Assembly: GCA_037143735.1 (NCBI GenBank) | Contig: JBAWYD010000041.1 | Span: forward strand, 1 to 19,676 | Reading direction: 5' to 3' | DNA: 19,676 bases | Source: JAPLJQ01 sp037143735 | GTDB lineage: Bacteria; Desulfobacterota; Syntrophia; Syntrophales; UBA2185 | Shown: positions 1 through 6,793 of the stretch, piece after piece | How the letters are laid out: each line of letters begins with the position of its first letter | How positions within the stretch are numbered: the first letter of the stretch is position 1 | Notes under the pieces: model-generated | Databases searched by the model: none | Told to the model about the DNA's origin: nothing | What the model saw: the letters and a program-made list of their open reading frames with translations, nothing else | Made by a program: the position numbers and the translations under genes

Positions 1-48
1 TGACTCTTAATCAGTAGGTTGCCGGTTCGATCCCGGCAGGGCTCACCA
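1..48 (+). tRNA. tRNA-Lys (anticodon CTT), 3' part only
   Basis: The 5' part lies outside the window. What remains is part of the anticodon stem, a seven-base loop CTCTTAA with anticodon CTT at positions 34-36 of tRNA numbering, the closing stem TCAGT, a five-base variable loop, and a T arm (GCCGG, loop TTCGATC, CCGGC). The acceptor strand AGGGCTC, discriminator A and an encoded CCA (46-48) follow. CTT reads the lysine codon AAG. An intrinsic terminator starts seven bases after the CCA, so this is the last gene of its transcript. Confidence 0.93.
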
Positions 49-54
49 AATTTC

Positions 55-87
55 AAGGGGTTACGGATTTCGTATCCCCTTTTTTTC
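55..87 (+). terminator. Intrinsic terminator after tRNA-Lys
   Basis: An 11-base-pair stem (AAGGGGTTACG with CGTATCCCCTT, one T-T mismatch) closes a five-base loop. It runs directly into a tract of eight T residues. It sits just past the tRNA CCA end, the usual place for a Rho-independent terminator of a tRNA transcript. Confidence 0.85.
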
Positions 88-447
88 TTACCACCTCACC
101 ACCACTCACCACATTTAAGCGGCTGGCTGCCTGCCTCATGATATCCATCGAAACGTGCGTATATATCTATGGAAAAATGTTTGGATTGCGACATGGTTAT
201 TCGTTTTTTGAGCGGCAAAATCCTTCAGTGGGTATATTGAAAATATCGGCTGAGGTCAAAAAGAAACTTTCTTTTGCGGGATAGCGGCGTGATCTTTTTC
301 CCTCCTGAATGAGGAGTGAATGTCCAGACTTTTCCTCTCATGTTGATCTCCTGACGCCTGTGATAAAGATACTCATGGTTATTGACCTTATGGGTTTTCT
401 ATATCGGCAAGCTCCGGGAAAGAACCTGCAATAAAAATCAATTCATC
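88..447. other. Low-coding intergenic stretch between tRNA-Lys and the secreted orphan gene
   Basis: About 360 bases without a clear intact gene. The left part (91-112) is rich in CACC units. The middle holds the TGA-interrupted minus-strand frame described separately. Between 342 and 447 I see only a 19-codon plus-strand frame starting at 374, with no ribosome-binding site. There is no hairpin with a T-tract that would end the minus-strand gene at 448. Confidence 0.5.
96..341 (-). pseudogene. Small TGA-interrupted reading frame with a strong ribosome-binding site
   Basis: On the minus strand an ATG at 341 follows the ribosome-binding site AGGAG with about seven bases spacing. The frame encodes 38 residues starting MRGKVWTFTPHSGG and then hits TGA at 227-225. 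The same frame stays open for another 42 codons to TGA at 98-96, with residues such as SIDIYARFDGYHEAG. The product would therefore be about 80 residues if the first TGA were not a stop. The N-terminus resembles small conserved hypothetical proteins that I recall only loosely, and I cannot confirm it. It could be a decayed gene, a genuine 38-residue protein, or chance. No selenocysteine insertion hairpin is evident after the TGA. Confidence 0.3.
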
Positions 448-1101
448 TCACTGCCAGACGGTCCTGATTCTCACCTTCTGAAGATCCTTTACCAGAAAGG
501 GCGGCAGATCATCCCTGGTCTTCTGTTTAACGAGAATTCCTTTCTCTGCAATCCAGACTGTTTCTGTCTGTAAGTCACCAAAGATCACCGCATCCTGACC
601 TTTGATCCTGCAAGAATAATTGATCCTCTCTCCTCTGACGCCATCTGTAGCGCCTGATGCACCGGAGATAAAATCACAGATTGTTCCATCCTCCAGTTCA
701 ATCATAGATGCTGATGAAGAAGGGCCTTTGGCAATATCAGGTGTCGGTAATGGCTGGGTAAGATCGAGTACAAATCCTGATGGTTTATCAATATCAGGCC
801 GGGCGCCGCAGACAATCGTTGTTTTATCCTGGACGGTATAACATGGGTCAAAGATTTCATTACCGATCATGCACCGCCAGACATCTGATCGTTGAATGAT
901 ATTGGAATTGGTCCAGCAGGAACCTTCTCTTTTTTCTGAAGGAATTGGCGGAATGTATTTGATGATCTTTGTTTCCGTGATTTTATTTGATGGAACTGCT
1001 TGAGAGGTAATTGGAACACATAAGATGATCAAGATGACGATAAACATTGATAGACAGACAGTCCATGGTTTTAAATACAATTGATTTCTCCTAAGGATCA
1101 T
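448..1101 (-). CDS. Secreted cysteine-rich protein of unknown function
   Basis: A 217-residue protein that I do not recognise. Residues 1-35 form an export signal: a basic start, a hydrophobic run (about 17-30) and a likely signal peptidase I site after S-Q-A at 33-35. The mature part is periplasmic or extracellular by inference. It holds six cysteines (62, 77, 87, 98, 142, 164), enough for three disulfides, and has no membrane segment. The segment with C62, W63, W75, C77 and then DPC (85-87) looks conserved-family-like. The cysteine in the hydrophobic run (C28) lacks a good lipobox, so a lipoprotein is unlikely. The ATG at 1101 has AGGA about seven bases upstream. A TTG at codon 8 has an even better site (AGGAGA, six bases) inside the frame, so the true start may be there. 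It lies 132 bases downstream of the diguanylate cyclase gene on the same strand. Confidence 0.75.
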   Translation of the reverse strand: MILRRNQLYLKPWTVCLSMFIVILIILCVPITSQAVPSNKITETKIIKYIPPIPSEKREGSCWTNSNIIQRSDVWRCMIGNEIFDPCYTVQDKTTIVCGARPDIDKPSGFVLDLTQPLPTPDIAKGPSSSASMIELEDGTICDFISGASGATDGVRGERINYSCRIKGQDAVIFGDLQTETVWIAEKGILVKQKTRDDLPPFLVKDLQKVRIRTVWQ

Positions 1102-1233
1102 CTGTCATTCCTGCTTGCTACCCTAATGTACTTGCCACTTAAAATTGTTACGGGATGTCGGTTCAGACGTTAAAATCCTGAAATGCCTATGGCCCCTTCC
1201 GGTTTTGGATTATGTGGGTCTATGGTCACAACC

Positions 1234-3042
1234 TCATCGTTCTATAGCTCGCTTTCTTAGCTCTTTTTGTAAAGCCTTTTCTCGATACATGGACTCATCG
1301 GCGCTTTCAAAGACTTTGGAGAGCGATTCACCTCTTTCTGCTACAGCTGCACCAAGGGATAGACTCAAAGAAGGGCCATTGCAGGTTTCATTGAATACCT
1401 CAATATTTTTCTTAATTCTTTCTAAGATGGATGCTGCAGTTATCTCGCTTGTGTTGGGCAACAACACGGCGAACTCGTCTCCACCTATCCTGGCCAGTAT
1501 GTCATCTGGCCGTATAGATTGCTTTAGCACATTTGCTGCAGATTGTATCAATTTGTCCCCCATCGCATGGCCTTGACTATCATTAACCTGTTTTAAATCA
1601 TCCACATCAGCAGCAATAAAACTCAGGGGAAAGTGCCGACCAAGCGCAAACCGATCCACCTCCGTATCGAAGAAAGTCCTGTTATAAAGTCCTGTCAGTT
1701 CATCATGGGTACTTAGATAGATTAATTGCATCTCCGTTCGTTTCTGCTCTGTAATATCCCGGATTGTTTCAATGCCACCATAAAAATTCCCCATGTCGTC
1801 AAAAAAAGGTGACGCCTTCCCAAAGAGAAAAACGTCTTTTTCACCGCGTAGAAAAGGAACTTGGGTTTCTGCAAAAATTGTGTTCCCCTTTCTTTCCACA
1901 AAATCGTAATTGGCGTTTATCTCTTCATCCGTACATTCCACAAGATCGATCATGATTGGTCTTGGATAGCCGTAAAACGGGACCGCATATGCATAATCTC
2001 CTTTACCGATCATATCCTTCTTCAACACGCCGGTCATCTCTTCAATAGCCCGGTTCCAGGCAATAACTTCTTTTTTTTCATCAATCACAAACGTCGGGTC
2101 GGGAAGAAATTCAATAATATCACGCATACGTTTGCTCGCAGCTTGCAAATTTTCTCCTGCACTTTTGAGTTCCGTAACGTCCATGGCGTTACCGAGAATG
2201 GCAGGTCTCCCCTGATAATGAATTGGGGTGACCGTCTGGGAAATCCATCTCACTTCGTTCCGCTTGGTAACCATCCTGAACTCAAAAGCCTGGTTGCTTC
2301 TTCCCGCCAGCAGTTCCCGGTTTTTCATCTTTACCAACTCTTTATCATCAGGATGGACTATCACATCAGAATATTGGCCTATGATCTCTTCTGCCGCATA
2401 ACCGGCATAAGCAATGGCACTGGCATTGATGAAAACAAACTTTCCGTCCTGTACAATAAAAACTGCCGCAATGGATGTTTCCGTCAGAATTCTATAAAGC
2501 TCTTCAGCCTGCCTGTGTTCGGTGATATCCTTCGAAACAACGGCAATAGCCGTGATTCTTCCATCAGGACCGGGTTCCTTTACAGGACTCATTGTCTGTA
2601 GGAAATATCTGCCGTCTCTCTCGCTTCCGTGTTCGAACTGCATGGACTTTCCCGTATCAAAGACCATCTCTACTCTGTCAGCAAACTCTTTTGCTCGCGC
2701 CGGTGAATGTAATTCGCCGTATGTCTTGCCGATGACTTTTCCTTTTGGCAGGCCAAGTCTCAGCAAATGAGGCTGATTCATTAATAGGTATCTGCAATTT
2801 ATATCCACCATGTATAAAGAATCACTGGTTGATTCAACGATGTTGCGGTAAAAATCTTCCTCCTGCCTTAGCTTGACACGCCTTTTTACAGACTTGACAC
2901 GGTCTATTTTTACAAATCCATTCTTGCGACCTTTACCAGGCTTCACCTTTCCCCCTCTTTGATTGATCTGTTCAATAAGACAAGCCGTTTTGGATTCAAC
3001 CGTAATTGTTGTTGGGAATAGCTGACAGTCATAATGCGCCAC
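1234..3042 (-). CDS. PAS-PAS-PAS-GGDEF diguanylate cyclase
   Basis: A 602-residue soluble signalling protein predicted to make cyclic di-GMP from two GTP. After a basic N-terminal stretch come three PAS sensor modules (roughly 62-172, 180-292, 303-432). Each ends in the typical DIT or DVT linker that leads into the next module. The GGDEF domain (about 440-595) has an intact active-site GGDEF at 520-524 and the metal-binding DVDD at 479-482. An RxxD inhibitory site, RPDD at 511-514, sits exactly five residues before GGDEF, so product feedback inhibition is expected. There is no membrane segment, EAL or HD-GYP domain, so the signal is probably sensed in the cytoplasm; the ligand is unknown. The start is GTG at 3042 with AGGG about five bases upstream. 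It is transcribed away from miaB. Confidence 0.93.
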   Translation of the reverse strand: MAHYDCQLFPTTITVESKTACLIEQINQRGGKVKPGKGRKNGFVKIDRVKSVKRRVKLRQEEDFYRNIVESTSDSLYMVDINCRYLLMNQPHLLRLGLPKGKVIGKTYGELHSPARAKEFADRVEMVFDTGKSMQFEHGSERDGRYFLQTMSPVKEPGPDGRITAIAVVSKDITEHRQAEELYRILTETSIAAVFIVQDGKFVFINASAIAYAGYAAEEIIGQYSDVIVHPDDKELVKMKNRELLAGRSNQAFEFRMVTKRNEVRWISQTVTPIHYQGRPAILGNAMDVTELKSAGENLQAASKRMRDIIEFLPDPTFVIDEKKEVIAWNRAIEEMTGVLKKDMIGKGDYAYAVPFYGYPRPIMIDLVECTDEEINANYDFVERKGNTIFAETQVPFLRGEKDVFLFGKASPFFDDMGNFYGGIETIRDITEQKRTEMQLIYLSTHDELTGLYNRTFFDTEVDRFALGRHFPLSFIAADVDDLKQVNDSQGHAMGDKLIQSAANVLKQSIRPDDILARIGGDEFAVLLPNTSEITAASILERIKKNIEVFNETCNGPSLSLSLGAAVAERGESLSKVFESADESMYREKALQKELRKRAIER

Positions 3043-3221
3043 GTATACCCTGTATCCTTAACGTTTTCAAGGACTATCAGGAAAATTACGATTTACCGGA
3101 AGAAGGTTTCAACTCTTAACGTTCCGAACATATTTCCAGCAAGCGAACACTAACATATAAAACACGTATTTTAAATCCCATAATGGTCATATTAAGGCGG
3201 TAGCTTCATACTAAAAATGTG

Positions 3222-3245
3222 TTGACTATATATTCCCCTTATAAT
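3222..3245 (+). promoter_or_regulatory. Possible promoter elements ahead of miaB
   Basis: A perfect -10-like TATAAT lies at 3240-3245 and a -35-like TTGACT at 3222-3227, about 57 bases before the miaB start. The spacing is only 12 bases instead of about 17, so the two probably do not work as one sigma-70 promoter. The TATAAT may use a poorer -35 element. This is the only strong promoter-like motif in the divergent gap 3043-3301. Confidence 0.3.
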
Positions 3246-3301
3246 AGTAATTTGCACTAATGATTTTCAAAGCTATCAATATATCAGGATAACTTCAGAG
3301 A

Positions 3302-4621
3302 TTGGGGAAAAGGCGTCTTTATATTCAAACATTCGGCTGTCAGATGAATGTCCATGATTCTGAGAAAATCATGACTCTAATGGGCAGTTCCGGATATGTC
3401 ACGACAGATGATCTCGTAGAAGCCGACCTGATCATCGTCAACACCTGTAGCATAAGAGAGAAGGCGGAGCAGAAAATATACAGTGAATTGGGGCGATTCA
3501 GGAAACTAAAAGAACAGCGCCCGGATATCATCATAGGCGTAGGCGGGTGCCTTGCCCAGCAAAAGGGATCAGAATTTCTTCGAAAATATCCGTTTCTGGA
3601 TCTCGTTTTTGGTACCCATAATATTCACAGGATACCGGAGTATGTGAAAAAAATAGAAATATCGCGGGCGGCCGTTATTTCGACGGACTTCCAGGAATCT
3701 GTCGAATCGCTGAATGTGGTGGCAGTGCCGCAGAATGGGAAGATCAGCGCCTATGTCACGATTATGCAGGGCTGTAACAACTTTTGCTCCTTCTGCGTTG
3801 TTCCCTATTTGAGAGGCAGGGAGGAAAGTCGAGCGCTGACGGATATTATCAAGGAAATCAATATTCTCGCTGACCATGGGGTCAAGGAGGTGATCCTTTT
3901 AGGCCAGAATGTCAATTCCTATGGCAAGAGTCCCGGAAATGGGCATGATTTTCCGGAATTATTACAGGAAATTGGGAAAATTGATGCTATAGAGAGAATC
4001 AGATTTACAACCTCGCATCCAAAGGACCTGTCTGAAAGACTGATGACCAGTTTTAAGACTGTTGACAAGGTGTGTGAGCATATCCACCTTCCGGTTCAAT
4101 CGGGGTCGGACCGAATTCTCGGGATGATGAACCGGTGTTACACGTCCGCTGATTATCTGGACAAGGTGAAGAGTCTTCGATCTATCTGTCCGGATATCAG
4201 TATTACCTCTGATTTTATTATTGGATTTCCGGGAGAAGAAGATTGGGATTTTCAGGCGACACTTGAACTGATGAAGGTCATCAAATTCGACGGTGCATTT
4301 TCTTTCAAATATTCGGAGCGCGTCGGGACTGCAGCCATCGGTTTGAAGAAGAAGATTCCGGAACGAGTAAAGCGTGAAAGGTTACAGATATTGCAATCCC
4401 TTCAGGGCAAACATACCCTTGAGCGCAATGCATTGTTAATAGGCAACATTGAAGAAATTCTGGTCGAGGGCTTTAGTAAAAATTGCCGTGATGATGTGAT
4501 AGGACGAACGCGTACCAACAGGATCGTGAACTTCAGAGGCGAATCCGAACTCATTGGTAAAACCGTGTCTGTCATGATTACAGATGCATATCAGCACTCC
4601 CTTAGGGGAATCCTGCTGTGA
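3302..4621 (+). CDS. miaB: tRNA-2-methylthio-N6-dimethylallyladenosine synthase MiaB
   Basis: A radical-SAM methylthiotransferase that adds the 2-methylthio group to isopentenyl-adenosine 37 of tRNAs reading codons that begin with U. The N-terminal UPF0004 domain has its three cluster cysteines at 13, 49 and 83. The radical-SAM domain has CxxxCxxC at 158, 162 and 165. A C-terminal TRAM-like RNA-binding domain covers about 375-438. The length of 439 residues is normal. The start must be TTG at 3302: a TAA in the same frame lies three codons upstream, and the next ATG (codon 15) would lose Cys13. The ribosome-binding site is weak, so low translation is plausible. The following nuclease-domain gene starts 20 bases downstream, so the two are probably co-transcribed. 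Confidence 0.96.
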   Translation: MGKRRLYIQTFGCQMNVHDSEKIMTLMGSSGYVTTDDLVEADLIIVNTCSIREKAEQKIYSELGRFRKLKEQRPDIIIGVGGCLAQQKGSEFLRKYPFLDLVFGTHNIHRIPEYVKKIEISRAAVISTDFQESVESLNVVAVPQNGKISAYVTIMQGCNNFCSFCVVPYLRGREESRALTDIIKEINILADHGVKEVILLGQNVNSYGKSPGNGHDFPELLQEIGKIDAIERIRFTTSHPKDLSERLMTSFKTVDKVCEHIHLPVQSGSDRILGMMNRCYTSADYLDKVKSLRSICPDISITSDFIIGFPGEEDWDFQATLELMKVIKFDGAFSFKYSERVGTAAIGLKKKIPERVKRERLQILQSLQGKHTLERNALLIGNIEEILVEGFSKNCRDDVIGRTRTNRIVNFRGESELIGKTVSVMITDAYQHSLRGILL

Positions 4622-4640
4622 AAAAGAGGGAGGTTGACTG

Positions 4641-5141
4641 ATGTTGATAAAAATGAAAGTGTCCGGGCTGACAATAGATCCGCTTACGAATACACCTATC
4701 GTAATCTTGAAAGATATGCAGGAGAAAAAGGCCATTCCTATATGGATTGGGCTCTTCGAGGCAAGCGCCATAGCGACGGAGCTGGAAAAAATTTCATTTT
4801 CCCGCCCCATGACTCATGATCTTTTAACGGATATTTTGCGGATTCTGGAAGTCGAGGTGACAAAAATAGAGATAAACGATCTCAGAAATAACACCTTCTT
4901 TGCCAATATCTATCTCGTAAGAGAAGGTAAAAGTCTGGTGATTGATTCCCGTCCAAGCGATGCAATCGCTATTGCACTTCGGGCCAATGCTCCCATATTT
5001 GTCGATGACAAGGTCATTGAGAAATCACGGAACGTTGATTTTGGATCGAAGTTGACGGATATTGACAAATTCAAGGACGAAAAGCTGAAAGAATTTCTGG
5101 AAAATCTTTCTCCTGATGATTTCGGAAAATACAAAATGTAA
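4641..5141 (+). CDS. Bifunctional nuclease (BFN, DUF151) family protein
   Basis: A 166-residue cytoplasmic protein. Residues 1-130 match the BFN/DUF151 fold: an N-terminal strand leading to PIVILKD, then IPIWIGLFEASAIA, a central THDLL helix, and the family hallmark DSRPSDAIAIALR at about 102-114. The family is named for nuclease activity reported for some members. The substrate and role in bacteria such as this are not established, so the function is a family-level statement. A strong AGGGAGGT lies eight bases before the ATG. It directly follows miaB and is followed by a hairpin with a T-tract, so miaB and this gene look like a two-gene operon. The acidic, lysine-rich C-terminus (after about 140) is variable in the family. 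Confidence 0.9.
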   Translation: MLIKMKVSGLTIDPLTNTPIVILKDMQEKKAIPIWIGLFEASAIATELEKISFSRPMTHDLLTDILRILEVEVTKIEINDLRNNTFFANIYLVREGKSLVIDSRPSDAIAIALRANAPIFVDDKVIEKSRNVDFGSKLTDIDKFKDEKLKEFLENLSPDDFGKYKM

Positions 5142-5172
5142 CAGAGCAACACTTGTAATGTGAAAAATGTCG

Positions 5173-5202
5173 CCCCTGTTGATGGACAGGGGTAGATTTT
5201 TT
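5173..5202 (+). terminator. Probable intrinsic terminator after the BFN gene
   Basis: A perfect seven-base-pair stem, CCCCTGT (5173-5179) with ACAGGGG (5186-5192), closes a six-base loop. After four bases a run of six T residues follows (5197-5202). It would end the miaB-BFN transcript. The T-run is slightly displaced from the stem, so some readthrough into xerC is possible. Confidence 0.6.
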
Positions 5203-5209
5203 CGGACTC

Positions 5210-5215
5210 AGGCGG
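5210..5215 (+). promoter_or_regulatory. Ribosome-binding site that sets the xerC start
   Basis: AGGCGG lies eight bases before the ATG at 5224. The upstream in-frame ATG at 5167 has no such site, and the terminator hairpin would lie inside its coding region. Confidence 0.55.
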
Positions 5216-5223
5216 TCTTTTGG

Positions 5224-6198
5224 ATGTCATCATTGGAACAGGCGATCAAAAAGTTTAAATTCCACATGGAGATGGAGAGAAATCTTACACCAAACACGAG
5301 AAAAAATTACCTGATTGACATCACACAGTTTCAGGAATTTCTCGCAGATAATTATCCTTCTTCATCGAGACGTGAACAGGACACTCTGATGCAAATTGAT
5401 CACATGATGATCCGGGCTTTTTTGGGGTCCCTGTATCGTGGAAAAAGGAAAAAGATAACCATATCCAGAAAGGTAACGGCCCTGAAGACTTTTTTTAAGT
5501 ATCTTCTCCGTGAAGGTATCGTAAAAATCAACCCTGCAGAAACGGTGCAGGCGCCGAAGGCGGAAAAGCACATCCCGGCCTTTCTGTCTGTCGATGAGAT
5601 GCTGGCTCTTTTGAAGACGAAAATAAATCCGGATGAAACGGGGTTAAGAGACATAGCGATCATTGAACTGTTTTATTCTTCCGGCATTCGTCTCAGTGAA
5701 CTTACGGGTTTGAATATAGGAGATATTGATTTTTCCCGGTGCTTGATAAAGGTCAGGGGAAAAGGCATGAAGGAGAGAGTGGTTCCCGTTGGAGATCCGG
5801 CCCTCGTGGCTGTTCGCGCATATCTCGAATGCAGGAAAGATGCTTTTAAATATGAATACGGCGGTTCAATGTGTCCGGTCTTTGTCAGCAGGAAGGGTAC
5901 CCGCTTAAGTACAAGGACGGTGGCAAGGATTCTGGACAAATTGGTCCTCATGAGCGGTTTAAACAGAAAGATCAGTCCCCATGTCCTGCGTCATACGTTT
6001 GCCACCCATATGATGGAGGCAGGAGCCGATTTACGGGCGATTCAGGAACTCCTCGGTCATGAAAGTCTCTCAACGACTCAGAAATATACCTCTGTCAGTG
6101 TTGGCAGATTACTTGAAATCTACGATAAAGCCCATCCGAAGGCTAAAAAAATGAAGTCGGAAGAAGGTCGGAAGGAGGAGGCGACTGAACCCGTATGA
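5224..6198 (+). CDS. xerC: Tyrosine recombinase XerC
   Basis: A site-specific recombinase that with a partner resolves chromosome dimers at dif next to the division septum. Numbered from the ATG at 5224 (324 residues), an N-terminal SAM-like core-binding domain covers about 5-95 and a catalytic domain about 110-300. All active-site residues are present: Arg156, Lys180 (in RGKGMKERVVP), His253, Arg256, His279 and the nucleophile Tyr288. The length is normal for Xer proteins. An ATG at 5167 would add 19 residues, but they would be encoded across a terminator hairpin, so I reject it. The XerC rather than XerD assignment rests on the place before hslV-hslU, an arrangement known from several phyla. 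The lysine- and glutamate-rich tail after about 304 is unusual but harmless. It overlaps hslV by four bases (ATGA). Confidence 0.92.
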   Translation: MSSLEQAIKKFKFHMEMERNLTPNTRKNYLIDITQFQEFLADNYPSSSRREQDTLMQIDHMMIRAFLGSLYRGKRKKITISRKVTALKTFFKYLLREGIVKINPAETVQAPKAEKHIPAFLSVDEMLALLKTKINPDETGLRDIAIIELFYSSGIRLSELTGLNIGDIDFSRCLIKVRGKGMKERVVPVGDPALVAVRAYLECRKDAFKYEYGGSMCPVFVSRKGTRLSTRTVARILDKLVLMSGLNRKISPHVLRHTFATHMMEAGADLRAIQELLGHESLSTTQKYTSVSVGRLLEIYDKAHPKAKKMKSEEGRKEEATEPV

Positions 6199-6785
6199 AA
6201 ATTAGAGGGACCACGATATTGGCTGTAAAACATAAAGGGAAGGTCACAGTTGCAGGCGATGGTCAGGTGACCATCGATGTGACGGTGATGAAACATGGGG
6301 CGAGAAAAGTTCGCAGGCTGTATCAGGATCGGGTCATTGTCGGATTTGCAGGGGCGACGGCCGATGCATTTACACTTTTCGATCGTTTCGATCAGAAGCT
6401 GGAACAGTATAAAGGCAATCTCCTGAGGGCTGCCGTTGAGCTGACAAAAGACTGGCGAACGGACCGGATTCTGAGACATCTTGAGGCTTTGATGATTGCT
6501 GTGAGCAAGGAACATTTTCTTATTATATCGGGCAATGGCGATGTCATTGAATCGGATGATGATGTCATGGCCATCGGATCAGGCGGACCCTACGCCCTGG
6601 CGGCTGCGCGGGCCCTTGTCCGACATTCGGATCTGACGGCGACGGAGATTGCTGAAGAATCGTTAAAAATTGCATCCGAAATATGCATTTACACAAATCA
6701 GCGTATTACCATCGAGGAACTGGATATAGATAGCGGCGATGAAGATAAAAACGGCAAGAAGTTCAAAGGAGAAAACAGGGAGTAA
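6195..6785 (+). CDS. hslV: ATP-dependent protease peptidase subunit HslV
   Basis: The proteolytic subunit of the cytoplasmic HslUV (ClpYQ) protease, a dodecameric N-terminal-threonine hydrolase that degrades proteins unfolded by HslU. A five-residue propeptide MKIRG precedes the catalytic Thr6, which becomes Thr1 after processing. GDGQ (with Asp22) and the catalytic Lys38 (in the KHGARK segment) follow at the expected distances. AIGSGGPYALAAARAL near 126-141 is a typical oligomer-core motif. The length of 196 residues is slightly above the usual 175-180 because of a charged C-terminal tail. The ATG overlaps the xerC stop (ATGA), and GGAGGAGG lies about 13 bases upstream inside xerC, so translational coupling is likely. 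Confidence 0.97.
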   Translation: MKIRGTTILAVKHKGKVTVAGDGQVTIDVTVMKHGARKVRRLYQDRVIVGFAGATADAFTLFDRFDQKLEQYKGNLLRAAVELTKDWRTDRILRHLEALMIAVSKEHFLIISGNGDVIESDDDVMAIGSGGPYALAAARALVRHSDLTATEIAEESLKIASEICIYTNQRITIEELDIDSGDEDKNGKKFKGENRE

Positions 6786-6793
6786 ATATTTGC

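Noticed and set aside
91..112. CACC-rich stretch as a tandem repeat or CRISPR-like unit
   Set aside because: Only about 22 bases of irregular CACC/CTCACC units without spacers or regular period.
225..227. In-frame TGA as a selenocysteine codon
   Set aside because: No bacterial SECIS-like hairpin follows the TGA, the surrounding residues show no redox motif, and the gene itself is uncertain.
5167..5223. Longer XerC with 19 extra N-terminal residues
   Set aside because: No ribosome-binding site, and the stretch contains a terminator-like hairpin with a T-tract.
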